From positions 1,674,001 through 1,738,000 of the forward strand of contig NZ_CP073355.1 of assembly GCF_023525255.1 (NCBI RefSeq): 64,000 nt of DNA. The letters run 5' to 3'. A program made the translations under genes and the position numbers. The notes beneath the pieces are model-generated. The model did no database searches and was not told the origin of the DNA. It saw only the letters and a program-made list of their open reading frames with translations. This DNA comes from Thermospira aquatica. GTDB lineage: Bacteria; Spirochaetota; Brevinematia; Brevinematales; Thermospiraceae. Below are positions 1 to 8,846 of the stretch, in pieces; within the stretch, counting starts at the first letter, position 1; the number at the start of each line of letters is the position of its first letter.

Positions 1-17
1 ATAGACTTTTTTTAGAG

Positions 18-46
18 TTGAAATGTGATAGAAGAGTATATATAAT
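18..46 (+). promoter_or_regulatory. Vegetative promoter of dnaA
   Basis: TTGAAA at 18-23 and TATAAT at 41-46 are separated by exactly 17 bp, a near-consensus housekeeping promoter. Transcription would start near 53, leaving a leader of about 45 nt before the dnaA start. No 9-mer matching the usual DnaA box (TTATCCACA) is seen between this promoter and dnaA. Confidence 0.7.
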
Positions 47-98
47 AATGCTGCTATGAACTGGATAGGGGCATTTGAAAATTTTAAGGAGGATACGT

Positions 99-1457
99 AT
101 GGACTTGTGGAATGAGATTGCCAGGGAACTTTCTCAGACGTTCGACAGTGAACTTAACCGAGCGATCCTTGAGAAGATTCGCTTCAAAGAAGTCCAGAAT
201 GATAAAATTATTGTTTTGATTGCACCTGATCCTCTTACATCAGGCTGGTTTGAGGCAAATTATCGTCAACTTGCTGAGTCGATAGCGTTTCGTCTTACCC
301 AAAAGCCCTATGTTTTTCAGGTTGAGATTGCCCCTCATCAGGTTGTTTATAAAAAAGTGTCAGAGCGTTCGAGTGTTTCCGAAGCTGGTGTGACCCAGCC
401 CTATCTCAATCCAAAATATACGTTTGAAAGGTTTGTGGTGGGTTCAAATAATGATTTTGCTCATGCAGCGGCCATGCAGGTGGCGCAATGTCCGGGAACG
501 AATTACAATCCTCTTTTTATTTATGGGAATGTTGCGGTTGGGAAAACCCATCTTATTCAGGCCATAGCCCACTATATCCTGAAAAATTCTCCAGAAAAGA
601 AGGTACGATACGTCACGAGTGAGGTTTTTGCCAATGAATTTATCGAATCAATCTCTAAAAAGAATACCGAACATTTTCGTTCTCGTTATAGAACACTTGA
701 TGTTTTAATTATTGATGATGTTCAGTTTTTCCAGGGGAAAGAAAGTACCCTTGAGGAGTTTTTTCATACGTTTAATACGCTTCTTCATGAAAAGAAGCAG
801 GTTGTTTTTGCCTGCGATCGTCCCCCTCATCTTCTCAAGAATATAAGTGATCGTTTGCTTACCCGCTTTAACTCTGGCTTAACCATCAAGATTGAAAATC
901 CGGATATGGAAACACGTATGGCCATCTTAACACGCCGCGTAGAAGAGGAAAGTCTTGATATTTCGACAGAGGTTATACGTTATATAGCAGAGCATATTGA
1001 CAGTGATATCCGTAACCTCGAGGGGGCTCTTACCAAGCTGATTGCTTACGCCGATCTCCGAAAGAAAGAGATCTCTCTTGATCTCGCCAAGGAGGTTTTG
1101 AGAGATAAGATTCAGATGGAAGTACCGAAAAATCTGACGGTAACCGACATTCAGCGTGCTGTGGCTCGTTATTTCAACATCAATGTGAATGATCTTAAAT
1201 CTGAAAGGCGCCTGGAGAATATTACCTATGCACGGCATATAGCCATGTACTTGGCCAAGGAACATACTAATCTCTCTTTGACGGAGATAGGAAGTCTTTT
1301 TGGAGGGAAAGCCCATACAACGGTAATGCGATCCGCGGACAAGATTGAGAAAATGATGAAAACCCGCAAAAAAGTCCGAAAAGAAATAGAGGATATCATA
1401 GCTCTCTTTTACGAAGAAAAAACTTCTAAGAAAGAAAAAGAAACCACACTTTCTTAG
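99..1457 (+). CDS. dnaA: Chromosomal replication initiator protein DnaA
   Basis: DnaA binds origin DNA and loads the replicative helicase. The protein is 452 aa, about the usual length. The start is ATG 99, six bases after AAGGAGG (86-92); an in-frame TTG at 75 has no ribosome site. Domain III has a P-loop GNVAVGKTHL near residues 142-151, Walker B LIIDDVQFF near 202-210 and sensor-region NLEGAL. Domain IV carries the signature near 401-409 as FGGKAHTTV. The family norm is FGGRDHTTV, so the acidic residue that contacts the DnaA box is Ala here. The P-loop also lacks two of the usual glycines (GGVGLGKTH). The next gene is mcsA rather than dnaN. Function is certain; DNA specificity may differ from the norm. 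Confidence 0.97.
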   Translation: MDLWNEIARELSQTFDSELNRAILEKIRFKEVQNDKIIVLIAPDPLTSGWFEANYRQLAESIAFRLTQKPYVFQVEIAPHQVVYKKVSERSSVSEAGVTQPYLNPKYTFERFVVGSNNDFAHAAAMQVAQCPGTNYNPLFIYGNVAVGKTHLIQAIAHYILKNSPEKKVRYVTSEVFANEFIESISKKNTEHFRSRYRTLDVLIIDDVQFFQGKESTLEEFFHTFNTLLHEKKQVVFACDRPPHLLKNISDRLLTRFNSGLTIKIENPDMETRMAILTRRVEEESLDISTEVIRYIAEHIDSDIRNLEGALTKLIAYADLRKKEISLDLAKEVLRDKIQMEVPKNLTVTDIQRAVARYFNINVNDLKSERRLENITYARHIAMYLAKEHTNLSLTEIGSLFGGKAHTTVMRSADKIEKMMKTRKKVRKEIEDIIALFYEEKTSKKEKETTLS

Positions 1458-1503
1458 ATCCCTGGATGTGGTGAGATTATCTTTTACAGATGGGAAAAAG
1501 TAT

Positions 1504-1532
1504 TTGACGATCTTGCATAAATATGCTAAAAT
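1504..1532 (+). promoter_or_regulatory. Promoter of the mcsA-mcsB-clpC operon
   Basis: TTGACG at 1504-1509 and TAAAAT at 1527-1532 are 17 bp apart. No CtsR heptad tandem repeat (GGTCAAA type) and no CIRCE element is visible here, so the Firmicutes mode of mcs/clp control is not evident. Confidence 0.55.
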
Positions 1533-1560
1533 TATAGTAGAAGTATTTTAGATTTTAGTC

Positions 1561-1589
1561 CCTCCCTTACGATAATTAGGGAGGAGAGG
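1561..1589 (+). promoter_or_regulatory. Leader hairpin overlapping the mcsA ribosome binding site
   Basis: CCTCCCT (1561-1567) pairs perfectly with AGGGAGG (1578-1584) across a 10-base AT-rich loop. The right arm runs into the purine-rich GGAGAGG (1583-1589) that serves as the mcsA Shine-Dalgarno. In RNA the stem would cover part of the ribosome site, as in simple RNA thermometers. There is no following T-tract, so it is not a terminator. The regulatory role is inference. Confidence 0.4.
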
Positions 1590-1594
1590 TGATT

Positions 1595-2170
1595 ATGCAA
1601 AAAAAACGATGCGAACTGTGTGGTCGTCAGGAGAGCCTCATCGAGGTTCAGGTTTACCGTGACAATAAACCCAAAACACTTTCTCTCTGTACCTCGTGTG
1701 CTATGAAGCTTTTGGAGAATCATCCTGAGGGTCAAAAGGATGTCTCTGCTCTTCTTGAAAAAGGAGGGAAAGAGATGTTCCAGATGATTTTTGAGGTACG
1801 CTCTCTGTTGGGGGAGATTGCCTCGCAGATTCATATGATTGAAACTCAGAGGAGTCATGCCTCGCAGCTTCAGTGTTCCTGTGGTCTTACCTATGAAGAA
1901 TTCAAAGAAACGGGGTATCTGGGTTGTCCTTGGTGTTATGATACGTTTAAGACGGCTATTCATGAGATGCTGGTTGATATTGAGCGTGGCACAGTTCATC
2001 GAGGGATGATTCCCCCAAAGCATATGTATTTTATTCTCGTTCAGAAGGAAATAGCTTATCTCCAGCGAAGGTTGAAGCATCTTCTTTCTCGAGAAGCCTA
2101 TGAAGAGGCGGCAAGGGTCCAGAAACGCTTGAAGCGTATTCAGGGCAAAACTCAGTGGGATAGTCTATGA
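1595..2170 (+). CDS. mcsA: McsA-like zinc-finger/UVR-motif protein, McsB activator
   Basis: In Firmicutes McsA activates the protein-arginine kinase McsB and takes part in ClpC control. Four CxxC or CxC clusters are visible in order (CELC, CTSC, CSC, CPWC), fitting two zinc fingers. The C-terminus has a UvrB/UvrC-like helical hairpin (near residues 145-185, with EEAARVQKRLKRI). The start is ATG 1595 (191 aa), eight nt after the purine-rich site; an in-frame GTG at 1589 overlaps that site and is less likely. The stop overlaps mcsB by 4 nt (ATGA), so the genes are translationally coupled. Confidence 0.9.
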   Translation: MQKKRCELCGRQESLIEVQVYRDNKPKTLSLCTSCAMKLLENHPEGQKDVSALLEKGGKEMFQMIFEVRSLLGEIASQIHMIETQRSHASQLQCSCGLTYEEFKETGYLGCPWCYDTFKTAIHEMLVDIERGTVHRGMIPPKHMYFILVQKEIAYLQRRLKHLLSREAYEEAARVQKRLKRIQGKTQWDSL

Positions 2171-3096
2171 CATATATTACTCTTCCAGTAACCTTGACTG
2201 AACATAATCATTCACTTGATCATATGGTATGGAGCTCAAGGGTAAGATTTGCACGAAATGTTGAAGGACGTACGTTTCCATGGCGTATGTCTGAGAGGGA
2301 AGCCTTTGAGCTGGATGATAAACTGGGAACTTTGTTAAGGGAACTGTTTCCTGAAGCTCTCTTTTTCCATACAGAGGATTTTGAGTCGGAAGAGCTGCTG
2401 CGCTGGTATGCGAGAAGGGTTATTTCACAAAATTTTATCAAGCAGGGACGAACCTTTGGATTTGCAAAAGATGGTTCCTGGACGATGATGCTTCTCGAGG
2501 ATGATCATCTGCGATTGCAGTCGTGTGAGATGGGCTACCGTATTCCAGGGATGCTTGAGAGGTTGATTCTTGTGCTCCGGCAGATAGAGAAGTACGTGGA
2601 TTTTGCTTTTGATGAGGAAAAAGGGTATTTGACCAGTTCTCTTCTCAATGTGGGCACAGGACTTCGTCTTTCGGCTATGGTTAATCTCTGGGGATTGGTA
2701 AGTCAAAAAAAGATAGCCGATTTGATAGAATATGCCAACCATATGAGTTATATGGTAGTGAATCATATACGGGATGATTCTTTTGCGCCTTTATTTTATA
2801 TTTTTAATTACTATTCTCTTGGAAGTTCAGAACAGGATATGCAACATGAATTTCAGAGATTTCTTCAGCATGTGTGGAAGTTAGAACAAGAAGCTCGTCA
2901 TGAAACATTATCTGAAGAAGAGGAACGAAAGATTTGTTATCTTGAGCTGAAAGAGGTTCACGAGATGGAAATGCTTTCGTATGAGGAAATGGTATATTAT
3001 TTATGTCTTCTGGATGTCTTGATTCAACAGAATATTTTGGTCTTTTCAGAGAGAGAATCCTTGCGTCGCTTGATCTTTACCTACTCGGATGATTGA
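2167..3096 (+). CDS. mcsB: McsB-like phosphagen-kinase-fold protein (catalytic residues altered)
   Basis: McsB phosphorylates arginines on proteins and so marks them for ClpC. The phosphagen-kinase fold is recognisable: SSRVRFARN (23-31), EDDHLRLQ (111-118) and LNVGTGLR (160-167). The family's NEEDH motif reads LEDDH, so the usual catalytic Glu is Asp112. The SCPTN motif reads SSLLN, so the catalytic Cys position is Ser158. From memory, a Cys-to-Ser mutant of B. subtilis McsB is inactive, and Glu-to-Asp at this position strongly impairs arginine kinases. At 309 aa it is somewhat shorter than typical McsB (about 350). It sits between mcsA and clpC. It may be a weak kinase, a pseudokinase adaptor or a divergent enzyme. 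Confidence 0.85.
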   Translation: MTYITLPVTLTEHNHSLDHMVWSSRVRFARNVEGRTFPWRMSEREAFELDDKLGTLLRELFPEALFFHTEDFESEELLRWYARRVISQNFIKQGRTFGFAKDGSWTMMLLEDDHLRLQSCEMGYRIPGMLERLILVLRQIEKYVDFAFDEEKGYLTSSLLNVGTGLRLSAMVNLWGLVSQKKIADLIEYANHMSYMVVNHIRDDSFAPLFYIFNYYSLGSSEQDMQHEFQRFLQHVWKLEQEARHETLSEEEERKICYLELKEVHEMEMLSYEEMVYYLCLLDVLIQQNILVFSERESLRRLIFTYSDD

Positions 3097-3098
3097 TC

Positions 3099-3221
3099 TT
3101 GTATGATTATCAACTCGAGCAGGAAGAAGGAAAGCATCTGCGCTGGCAGGAACTCAATAGGCTTATTCGACGGATTTCTCTCAGACCAATACCAAGAAGA
3201 AACTCAGGAGCTATGGTATGA
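3099..3221 (+). CDS. Possible small protein between mcsB and clpC (40 aa)
   Basis: An open frame runs from TTG 3099 (or TTG 3093, overlapping the mcsB stop) to TGA 3219-3221. The stop overlaps the clpC start as ATGA, the coupling seen between the other genes of this operon. The predicted peptide is about 40 aa, begins LYDYQLEQEEGK, is very rich in Arg in its second half and ends NSGAMV. It has no ATG and no clear ribosome site. It fills the 121-bp mcsB-clpC gap without a stop. I do not recognise it. It could be a coupled small protein or simply a lost C-terminal piece of mcsB. Confidence 0.3.
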   Translation: MYDYQLEQEEGKHLRWQELNRLIRRISLRPIPRRNSGAMV

Positions 3222-5710
3222 ATGATTTCTCGGATTTTTCTTCACGGGCTCAGCGTGTGATTTCCATGTATACCCAGCAGGAGGCGCGTCGTTTTTTTAG
3301 CGACCAGCTTTTGCCGGAGCATCTTTTTTTGGCGCTTATGAGGGATAGTGATGCTGAGTCTGTCAAGGTGATAGAAGAGTTGGGATTGGATAGAGAAGAT
3401 CTTATTCGAGAGGTTTCTACAATTCTTAAGAGCAAGAGTACGAATGTGCTTACTCTTGGAGGGCTTCATTTTTCCCAGCGTTTACGGAATGTTCTGGCAT
3501 GGAGTAAGGAAGAGGCGAGAAGTCTTAGTCATCCGGTGGTGGGTACAGAGCACCTTTTGATTGGGCTTTTTTATGAGAGTGATAATCCTGAAGCGATTAT
3601 CCCTGTGATTTTTGCCAATCGTGGTATAGATATCGATGCGGTACGGCAGGCAGTGGTAAATGTTGTGGGATACGGTGAGATAACTTCGAATAGTAAAAGA
3701 CGAAGTAAGACTCCCTTCCTGGATAAATTTACCCGTAATCTCAATACGATGGCGGAACAGGGGCTTTTGGACCCGGTGATCGGGCGGGAAAAAGAGATAG
3801 AACGCTTGATTCAGGTTTTGAACCGTCGCCAGAAAAATAACCCTCTTTTATTGGGAGAGCCTGGAGTAGGAAAGACAGCTATTGTTGAGCGTGTAGCGCA
3901 ACTTATTGTCCGTCGTGAGGTTCCTCAAAAGCTTCTGGGAAAGCGAATACTTCTCCTTGATCTTGGGCTCATTGTTGCAGGGACAAAGTATCGAGGAGAA
4001 TTTGAGGAAAGGATGAAAAATATCATTAAAGAGGTCGAGGAATCAGATAACGTGATCCTCTTTATTGATGAAATTCACACGATTCTCGGAGCAGGAAATG
4101 CCGAGGGTGCACTCGATGCTTCGAATATGCTTAAGCCTGCACTTGCGAGAGGAACACTTCGCTGTATTGGTGCTACTACTTTTGATGAGTACCGAAAACA
4201 TATAGAGAAGGACAAAGCTTTTGCGCGGCGATTTCAGACACTGGTGGTATCAGAACCGACTGTTGAGGAAACCATCGAAATCCTTCAGCATCTCAAGCCA
4301 AGGTATGAAGTATTTCATCGTGTAAAATATACGGATAGAGCCATTGAAATGGCGGCGTATCTTGCCAATCGCTATCTTACAGAGAGACATCTCCCTGACA
4401 AGGCCATCGATCTTCTTGATGAGGCTGGCGCGTATTGGGGGAGTAATCTTACAGAGAAACCTGAAGAACTGATACAAATGGAAAAGCAAATAGCAGAGCT
4501 TGAGCAGGAGAAGGCACAGTATGTCCGTCAGCAAATCTATGAAAAAGCTGCCGCCACAAGAGATGCTCTCCAGAAACTCAAGGCAACTTATGAACAACGA
4601 AAATTCGAGTGGATCTCAAGGCAAACGGAACGGACAGTGGTGATAGATCAAAAAGAGATCGAATATATTGTTTCTTCGATTGCCAATATTCCAATCCATC
4701 GTCTCGATAATGACAAGGACAAACGACGTTTTCTCACCATGGAGGAAACGTTAAAAGAGACTATTCTTGGTCAGGAAGAAGCAATTGATCGTATCTCCAA
4801 AACCATCAAAAAGAATATTGCGGGTATCCGGAATCCGAGACGTCCTATAGGGAGTTTTCTCTTTTTGGGTCCGACAGGGGTGGGGAAAACAGCCCTGGCA
4901 AAAGCTTTGGCAGAGTTTTTGTTTGGATCGGAGAATGAGCTTATCCGTATTGACATGAGTGAATACGGTGAAAAGTTTAATGTTTCCAGGATGCTTGGGG
5001 CACCTCCGGGGTACATTGGTTATGAACAGGGAGGGGCTTTGACTGAACAGGTAAGGCGTAAACCGTATTCGATTGTGTTGTTTGATGAGATTGAGAAGGC
5101 GCATCCCGATGTCTACAATGTTCTTCTTCAGATTCTGGATGAGGGACAGATTACTGACAGTTTGGGAAATGTTATTAACTTTAGAAATACGGTCATTATT
5201 ATTACCTCGAATCTTGGAACACAGTTTTATACCAACCAGGAGTCGATGGGGTTTGCTAACCAATCAGGGCGTCATCAATCGTTAAAAGATAAAGTCATGA
5301 GTGAGGTAAAGCACTTTTTTAAGCCGGAGTTTCTTAATCGCATTGATGATATTGTGATTTTCCGTTCTCTGGATGATAAGGTTCTGGATCTTATTGTGCA
5401 CAAGTTTTTGCGCCAGCTGGAACATGAGCTTTTGCTGAATAATATAACCATTTCGGTGACGCCAGCAGTGGTAGAGCATATTGTGAAAACAGGCTATGAC
5501 CCAAAGTATGGTGCTCGTTCGCTTGCGAGGGCTATTTCTAACCTGATTGAGGAGCCACTGGCGGAGCAGCTTTTGTTGCAACAGGGAAGTGTGAGCGCAT
5601 CTCTACCCCTGGAGGTACATATTGATTTTATAGAAGGCCAGATCGTTATTCAGATGAAACCGAGGGCTGGAACAGCCAGTCGTCGTCGAAAACCTTCAGT
5701 GAAGCGATAG
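3218..5710 (+). CDS. clpC: ATP-dependent Clp protease ATPase subunit ClpC
   Basis: ClpC is an AAA+ unfoldase that feeds substrates to ClpP. The 830-aa protein has a double Clp-N domain (residues 1-150), P-loop 1 GEPGVGKTA near 213, a middle coiled coil with UVR-like helices (near 410-460), P-loop 2 GPTGVGKTA near 550 and a ClpB-D2-small domain. In the N-domain the two glutamates that bind phosphoarginine in B. subtilis ClpC are retained (LPEH near 32, GTEH near 109). This contrasts with the altered McsB upstream. ClpP is not in this window. ATG 3218 overlaps the upstream small frame. Confidence 0.95.
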   Translation: MNDFSDFSSRAQRVISMYTQQEARRFFSDQLLPEHLFLALMRDSDAESVKVIEELGLDREDLIREVSTILKSKSTNVLTLGGLHFSQRLRNVLAWSKEEARSLSHPVVGTEHLLIGLFYESDNPEAIIPVIFANRGIDIDAVRQAVVNVVGYGEITSNSKRRSKTPFLDKFTRNLNTMAEQGLLDPVIGREKEIERLIQVLNRRQKNNPLLLGEPGVGKTAIVERVAQLIVRREVPQKLLGKRILLLDLGLIVAGTKYRGEFEERMKNIIKEVEESDNVILFIDEIHTILGAGNAEGALDASNMLKPALARGTLRCIGATTFDEYRKHIEKDKAFARRFQTLVVSEPTVEETIEILQHLKPRYEVFHRVKYTDRAIEMAAYLANRYLTERHLPDKAIDLLDEAGAYWGSNLTEKPEELIQMEKQIAELEQEKAQYVRQQIYEKAAATRDALQKLKATYEQRKFEWISRQTERTVVIDQKEIEYIVSSIANIPIHRLDNDKDKRRFLTMEETLKETILGQEEAIDRISKTIKKNIAGIRNPRRPIGSFLFLGPTGVGKTALAKALAEFLFGSENELIRIDMSEYGEKFNVSRMLGAPPGYIGYEQGGALTEQVRRKPYSIVLFDEIEKAHPDVYNVLLQILDEGQITDSLGNVINFRNTVIIITSNLGTQFYTNQESMGFANQSGRHQSLKDKVMSEVKHFFKPEFLNRIDDIVIFRSLDDKVLDLIVHKFLRQLEHELLLNNITISVTPAVVEHIVKTGYDPKYGARSLARAISNLIEEPLAEQLLLQQGSVSASLPLEVHIDFIEGQIVIQMKPRAGTASRRRKPSVKR

Positions 5711-5731
5711 ATTTTGGAGGAGGATACATCT

Positions 5732-7225
5732 ATGCATTTTCCGAGAAGTAGTGGTGTGCTCTGTCATATCACATCGTTGCCTGGTCGTTATGGGATAGGG
5801 ACGATGGGACGAGAAGCGTATCGGTTTGTTGATTTTTTGGTGAGCGCTCGTCAAAAACTCTGGCAAGTTTTTCCTCTCGGGCCAACTGGCTATGGGGATT
5901 CTCCGTATCAGTGTTTTTCTGCATTTGCCGGTAATCCACTTTTGATTGACCTTGAACTTTTGGTTGAGGATGGACTGCTCTCAAAAAAAGACCTGGAGAA
6001 TGTCCCTGATTTTCCTGAGGACAAAGTGGATTATGGAGCAGTCATTTATTTTAAGTTTCCACTTTTGCGTAAGGCGTATGAGAATTTTTTGGTGAAGGCG
6101 GAAAAACAACCCCTTCTTCGTGAGAAGTTTGATCGTTTTTGTGAGGCACACAAATCGTGGCTTGATGATTTTGCTCTTTTTATGGCTCTCAAAGAAGAAT
6201 TCGGAGGAAAGTCGTGGCTTGAGTGGGAGAAAGAGGTTCGCTTCCGGATGGAGAACACCATCAAGGCGTATCGTCTCAAGCTTGCTGACAAGATTGAGTT
6301 TCAGAAGTTTCGTCAGTATCTTTTCTTTCAACAGTGGTATGATCTTCGTGCCTATGCCAATAAGAATGGAGTGAAGATTATTGGGGATATTCCTATTTTT
6401 GTGGCGATGGATAGTGCGGATGTTTGGGCACATCCTGAGCTTTTTTATTTTGATCCTGATTTAAAGCCGCTCAAGGTGGCAGGGGTTCCACCTGATTATT
6501 TCAGTGCAACAGGGCAACTCTGGGGGAATCCTCTGTATAACTGGGAAGAGCATCAAAAAACAGGGTTTTCATGGTGGATACGTCGTATTGAATCAATGAT
6601 GGAAATGGTGGATATCATTCGTATTGATCATTTCCGTGGATTTGCAGGGTATTGGGCTATCCCTTATGGGGAGAAGACAGCAGTGAATGGTCGCTGGGAA
6701 AAAGCACCTGGCATGGAGCTTTTTAAAGCTATTGAACATGCGCTGGGCAAGCTTCCTATTATCGCAGAGGATTTGGGTGTGATTACGCCCGATGTCGTAG
6801 AGCTGAGGGATCATTTCCAGTTCCCGGGGATGAAGGTGTTACAGTTTGCCTTTGATTCGAATGAGGAAAATGATCATTTGCCTCATCAGATGGTGCCGAA
6901 TTCTGTTATTTATACGGGAACTCACGATAATGATACCTGCCGCGGGTGGTTTGAGAAAGCAAAACCTTCTGATCAACAGTATGCTCTCGAATATCTCAAG
7001 AGCAATGGAAAAGAAATCTGGTGGGATTTCATTCAGACGGCCTGGGCATCAGTGGCAAGGATTGCTATTGTTTCCATGCAGGATCTTTTGGGTCTTGGTT
7101 CTGAGACGAGGATGAATTTTCCTGGTGTGGCCTATGGAAATTGGCAGTGGCGTCTTAAAACTTCTCAAATGAAGCCAGCCATAGCCAAAAGACTCGCTCA
7201 TCTTACAAAGATTTACGCTCGGTAG
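5732..7225 (+). CDS. malQ: 4-alpha-glucanotransferase (amylomaltase)
   Basis: MalQ transfers alpha-1,4-glucan chains during maltodextrin and glycogen metabolism (GH77). The protein is 497 aa with the typical start SSGVLCHITSLPG, the region IGDIPIFV, the nucleophile segment IIRIDHFRGF, IIAEDLGVIT and YTGTHDNDT near the C-terminus. The start is ATG 5732, eight bases after GGAGGAGG; an in-frame TTG at 5714 lies before that site. It follows clpC closely and ends at a strong terminator, so it is probably the last gene of the mcs-clp operon. Confidence 0.95.
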   Translation: MHFPRSSGVLCHITSLPGRYGIGTMGREAYRFVDFLVSARQKLWQVFPLGPTGYGDSPYQCFSAFAGNPLLIDLELLVEDGLLSKKDLENVPDFPEDKVDYGAVIYFKFPLLRKAYENFLVKAEKQPLLREKFDRFCEAHKSWLDDFALFMALKEEFGGKSWLEWEKEVRFRMENTIKAYRLKLADKIEFQKFRQYLFFQQWYDLRAYANKNGVKIIGDIPIFVAMDSADVWAHPELFYFDPDLKPLKVAGVPPDYFSATGQLWGNPLYNWEEHQKTGFSWWIRRIESMMEMVDIIRIDHFRGFAGYWAIPYGEKTAVNGRWEKAPGMELFKAIEHALGKLPIIAEDLGVITPDVVELRDHFQFPGMKVLQFAFDSNEENDHLPHQMVPNSVIYTGTHDNDTCRGWFEKAKPSDQQYALEYLKSNGKEIWWDFIQTAWASVARIAIVSMQDLLGLGSETRMNFPGVAYGNWQWRLKTSQMKPAIAKRLAHLTKIYAR

Positions 7226-7230
7226 TTTTA

Positions 7231-7258
7231 ACCGCCCGGTTTTCCGGGCGGTTTTTTC
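7231..7258 (+). terminator. Rho-independent terminator after malQ
   Basis: A perfect 9-bp GC-rich stem, ACCGCCCGG (7231-7239) and CCGGGCGGT (7244-7252), has a TTTT loop and is followed by a T-run. Confidence 0.92.
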
Positions 7259-7324
7259 TTTTTGAACCTTTTTTCGAGTACGGAAAATCTCTTAAAAAAG
7301 TTTGTAAAATACATGTTTGGAAAC

Positions 7325-7351
7325 TAAACTCTTGCGGTTTTCTGTCGAAAC
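7325..7351 (+). promoter_or_regulatory. Sigma-28-type flagellar promoter of the flagellin gene
   Basis: TAAACTCT (7325-7332), 11 bp, then GTCGAAAC (7344-7351) resembles the FliA consensus TAAAGTTT-N11-GCCGATAA. It lies 49 bp before the flagellin start. No good housekeeping promoter is seen between the malQ terminator and this site. Confidence 0.6.
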
Positions 7352-7399
7352 ATATCAGTGAAGACACGGATGTCTTCAGAACATATCAAGGAGGATGGT

Positions 7400-8272
7400 A
7401 TGATCATCAACCACAACATCAGTTCCATTTTTTCTCACCGTCAGCTCACTCTCAATAACCTGGAGGCTGACAAGGATATTGAGAAGCTCTCGTCCGGTAT
7501 GAAGATTAACCGGGCAGGGGATGATGCTTCTGGGCTTGCTGTGTCTGAGAAGATGCGTTCTCAGATCCGCGGTCTGCGCCGGGCAAACCAGAACACACTC
7601 GATGCTATCTCAATGATCCAGACAGCTGAAGGTTATCTTGAAGAGACAGCCGCTATTCTTCAGCGTCTCCGCGAACTTGCTGTTCAGGCAGCAAACGGTA
7701 TCTATGATGCCCAGGATCGTATGATGATCCAGGTGGAGGTCTCCCAGATGATCGCTGAAATCGACCGTATCGCTTCTCATGCGCAGTTTAATGGGCTTAA
7801 TTTGCTCACCGGTCGTTTTGCTCGTTTCACTGGGGAGAATACGGTGGTGGCTTCAATGTGGTTCCATGTGGGAGCAAATATGGACCAGCGTATACGGGCC
7901 TATATTGGTACGATGAATTCACAGGGACTTGGCCTCAAATCGCCTGTTGGTAATGCGGCTTCTGCCTCGTTTATTAGTCTCAGTACGCCAGACAAGGCAA
8001 ACATGGCTATTGGTATGATCGATGTGGCTCTCCTGAAGGTGAACAAGCAGCGTGCCGATCTTGGTGCTTATCAAAACAGACTCGAGAAAACTTCAGCTGG
8101 TCTGATGGTTGGTTTTGAGAACCTCCAGGCTGCTGAATCGAGAATCCGTGATACTGATATGGCAGAGCAAATGGCTCTGTTTGTCAAGAACCAGATTCTC
8201 ACCCAGGCTGCCAACGCGATGCTTGCTCAAGCAAATCAGAAGCCCCAAATGGTGCTTCAACTCCTCAGATAA
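7400..8272 (+). CDS. flaB: Flagellin, FlaB-type periplasmic core filament protein
   Basis: This is the subunit of the periplasmic flagellar core filament. The 290-aa protein begins [15 protein letters not shown], with conserved N-terminal flagellin helices ([20 protein letters not shown], then [10 protein letters not shown]) and a C-terminal helix domain ([20 protein letters not shown]). The central segment is short, as in spirochaetal FlaB. The start is ATG 7400 after AAGGAGG (7388-7394); an in-frame GTG at 7358 precedes that site and is rejected. It forms its own unit between two terminators. Confidence 0.95.
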   Translation: MIINHNISSIFSHRQLTLNNLEADKDIEKLSSGMKINRAGDDASGLAVSEKMRSQIRGLRRANQNTLDAISMIQTAEGYLEETAAILQRLRELAVQAANGIYDAQDRMMIQVEVSQMIAEIDRIASHAQFNGLNLLTGRFARFTGENTVVASMWFHVGANMDQRIRAYIGTMNSQGLGLKSPVGNAASASFISLSTPDKANMAIGMIDVALLKVNKQRADLGAYQNRLEKTSAGLMVGFENLQAAESRIRDTDMAEQMALFVKNQILTQAANAMLAQANQKPQMVLQLLR

Positions 8273-8285
8273 CCATGGGGAACTC

Positions 8286-8314
8286 AGGCCTGTCCGTATG
8301 GGCAGGCCTTTTTT
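8286..8314 (+). terminator. Rho-independent terminator after flagellin
   Basis: AGGCCTGTCC (8286-8295) pairs with GGGCAGGCCT (8300-8309), with one G-T wobble and loop GTAT, followed by a T-run. Confidence 0.9.
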
Positions 8315-8414
8315 CATATAACATATTTCTTATGTGATGAAAAAAAGTTTTTCGGAAAAGCAAAAATTGCATTTTCAAACCTTCTGCCTTATGATAAGAG
8401 CAAGGAGTATGGCT

Positions 8415-8846
8415 ATGGAGCTGATTGAGATTCGACTTGATGCGGTTATTTTTAATGAACAGGGGGAAATTCTCCTTGCCCGTCATGAGAAGCAGAAAAA
8501 ATCCTACTGGGTTCTTCCAGGGGGACATCTTCAGTTCGGGGAAACTCTGGATGGAGCTCTTCGTCGTGAGCTTCGTGAAGAACTTGGGTTTGAGGATGCC
8601 GAGGTAAGAGAGCTTGTGTTTGTAGATGAGTTTCTTTCTCCCGAAAGGCATGTGGTTCATATAGGTTTTGATGTGTCAGTGGTTGAAGAGTATCTTGCCA
8701 ATCCCGGCGTCATAGCAGAGGATGAGAGTATCCAGGAAGTCAGGTTTTTTTCACTTGCAGAGATTGTAAATGCGAGTGATACCTTCTATCCGTCAAAGGA
8801 TTTTATCATCCAGCTCATTGAAAACCGTACGGCGGTCATGCTATGA
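8415..8846 (+). CDS. Nudix hydrolase
   Basis: A 143-aa Nudix protein, expected to hydrolyse a nucleoside diphosphate linked to another group; the substrate cannot be told. The Nudix box G-x5-E-x7-REL-x-EE-x-GF is complete (it starts GGHLQFGET). The start is ATG 8415, seven bases after AAGGAG (8402-8407). ATG 8409 would be too close to that site, and the GTG at 8334 is unsupported. Its end overlaps the following TIM-barrel gene, so they are co-translated. Confidence 0.9.
   Translation: MELIEIRLDAVIFNEQGEILLARHEKQKKSYWVLPGGHLQFGETLDGALRRELREELGFEDAEVRELVFVDEFLSPERHVVHIGFDVSVVEEYLANPGVIAEDESIQEVRFFSLAEIVNASDTFYPSKDFIIQLIENRTAVML

Noticed and set aside
1-98. Replication origin immediately upstream of dnaA
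   Set aside because: Only 98 bp are in the window and no DnaA-box-like 9-mers or AT-rich 13-mers are seen; the dnaA-mcsA gap is also too short and lacks boxes.
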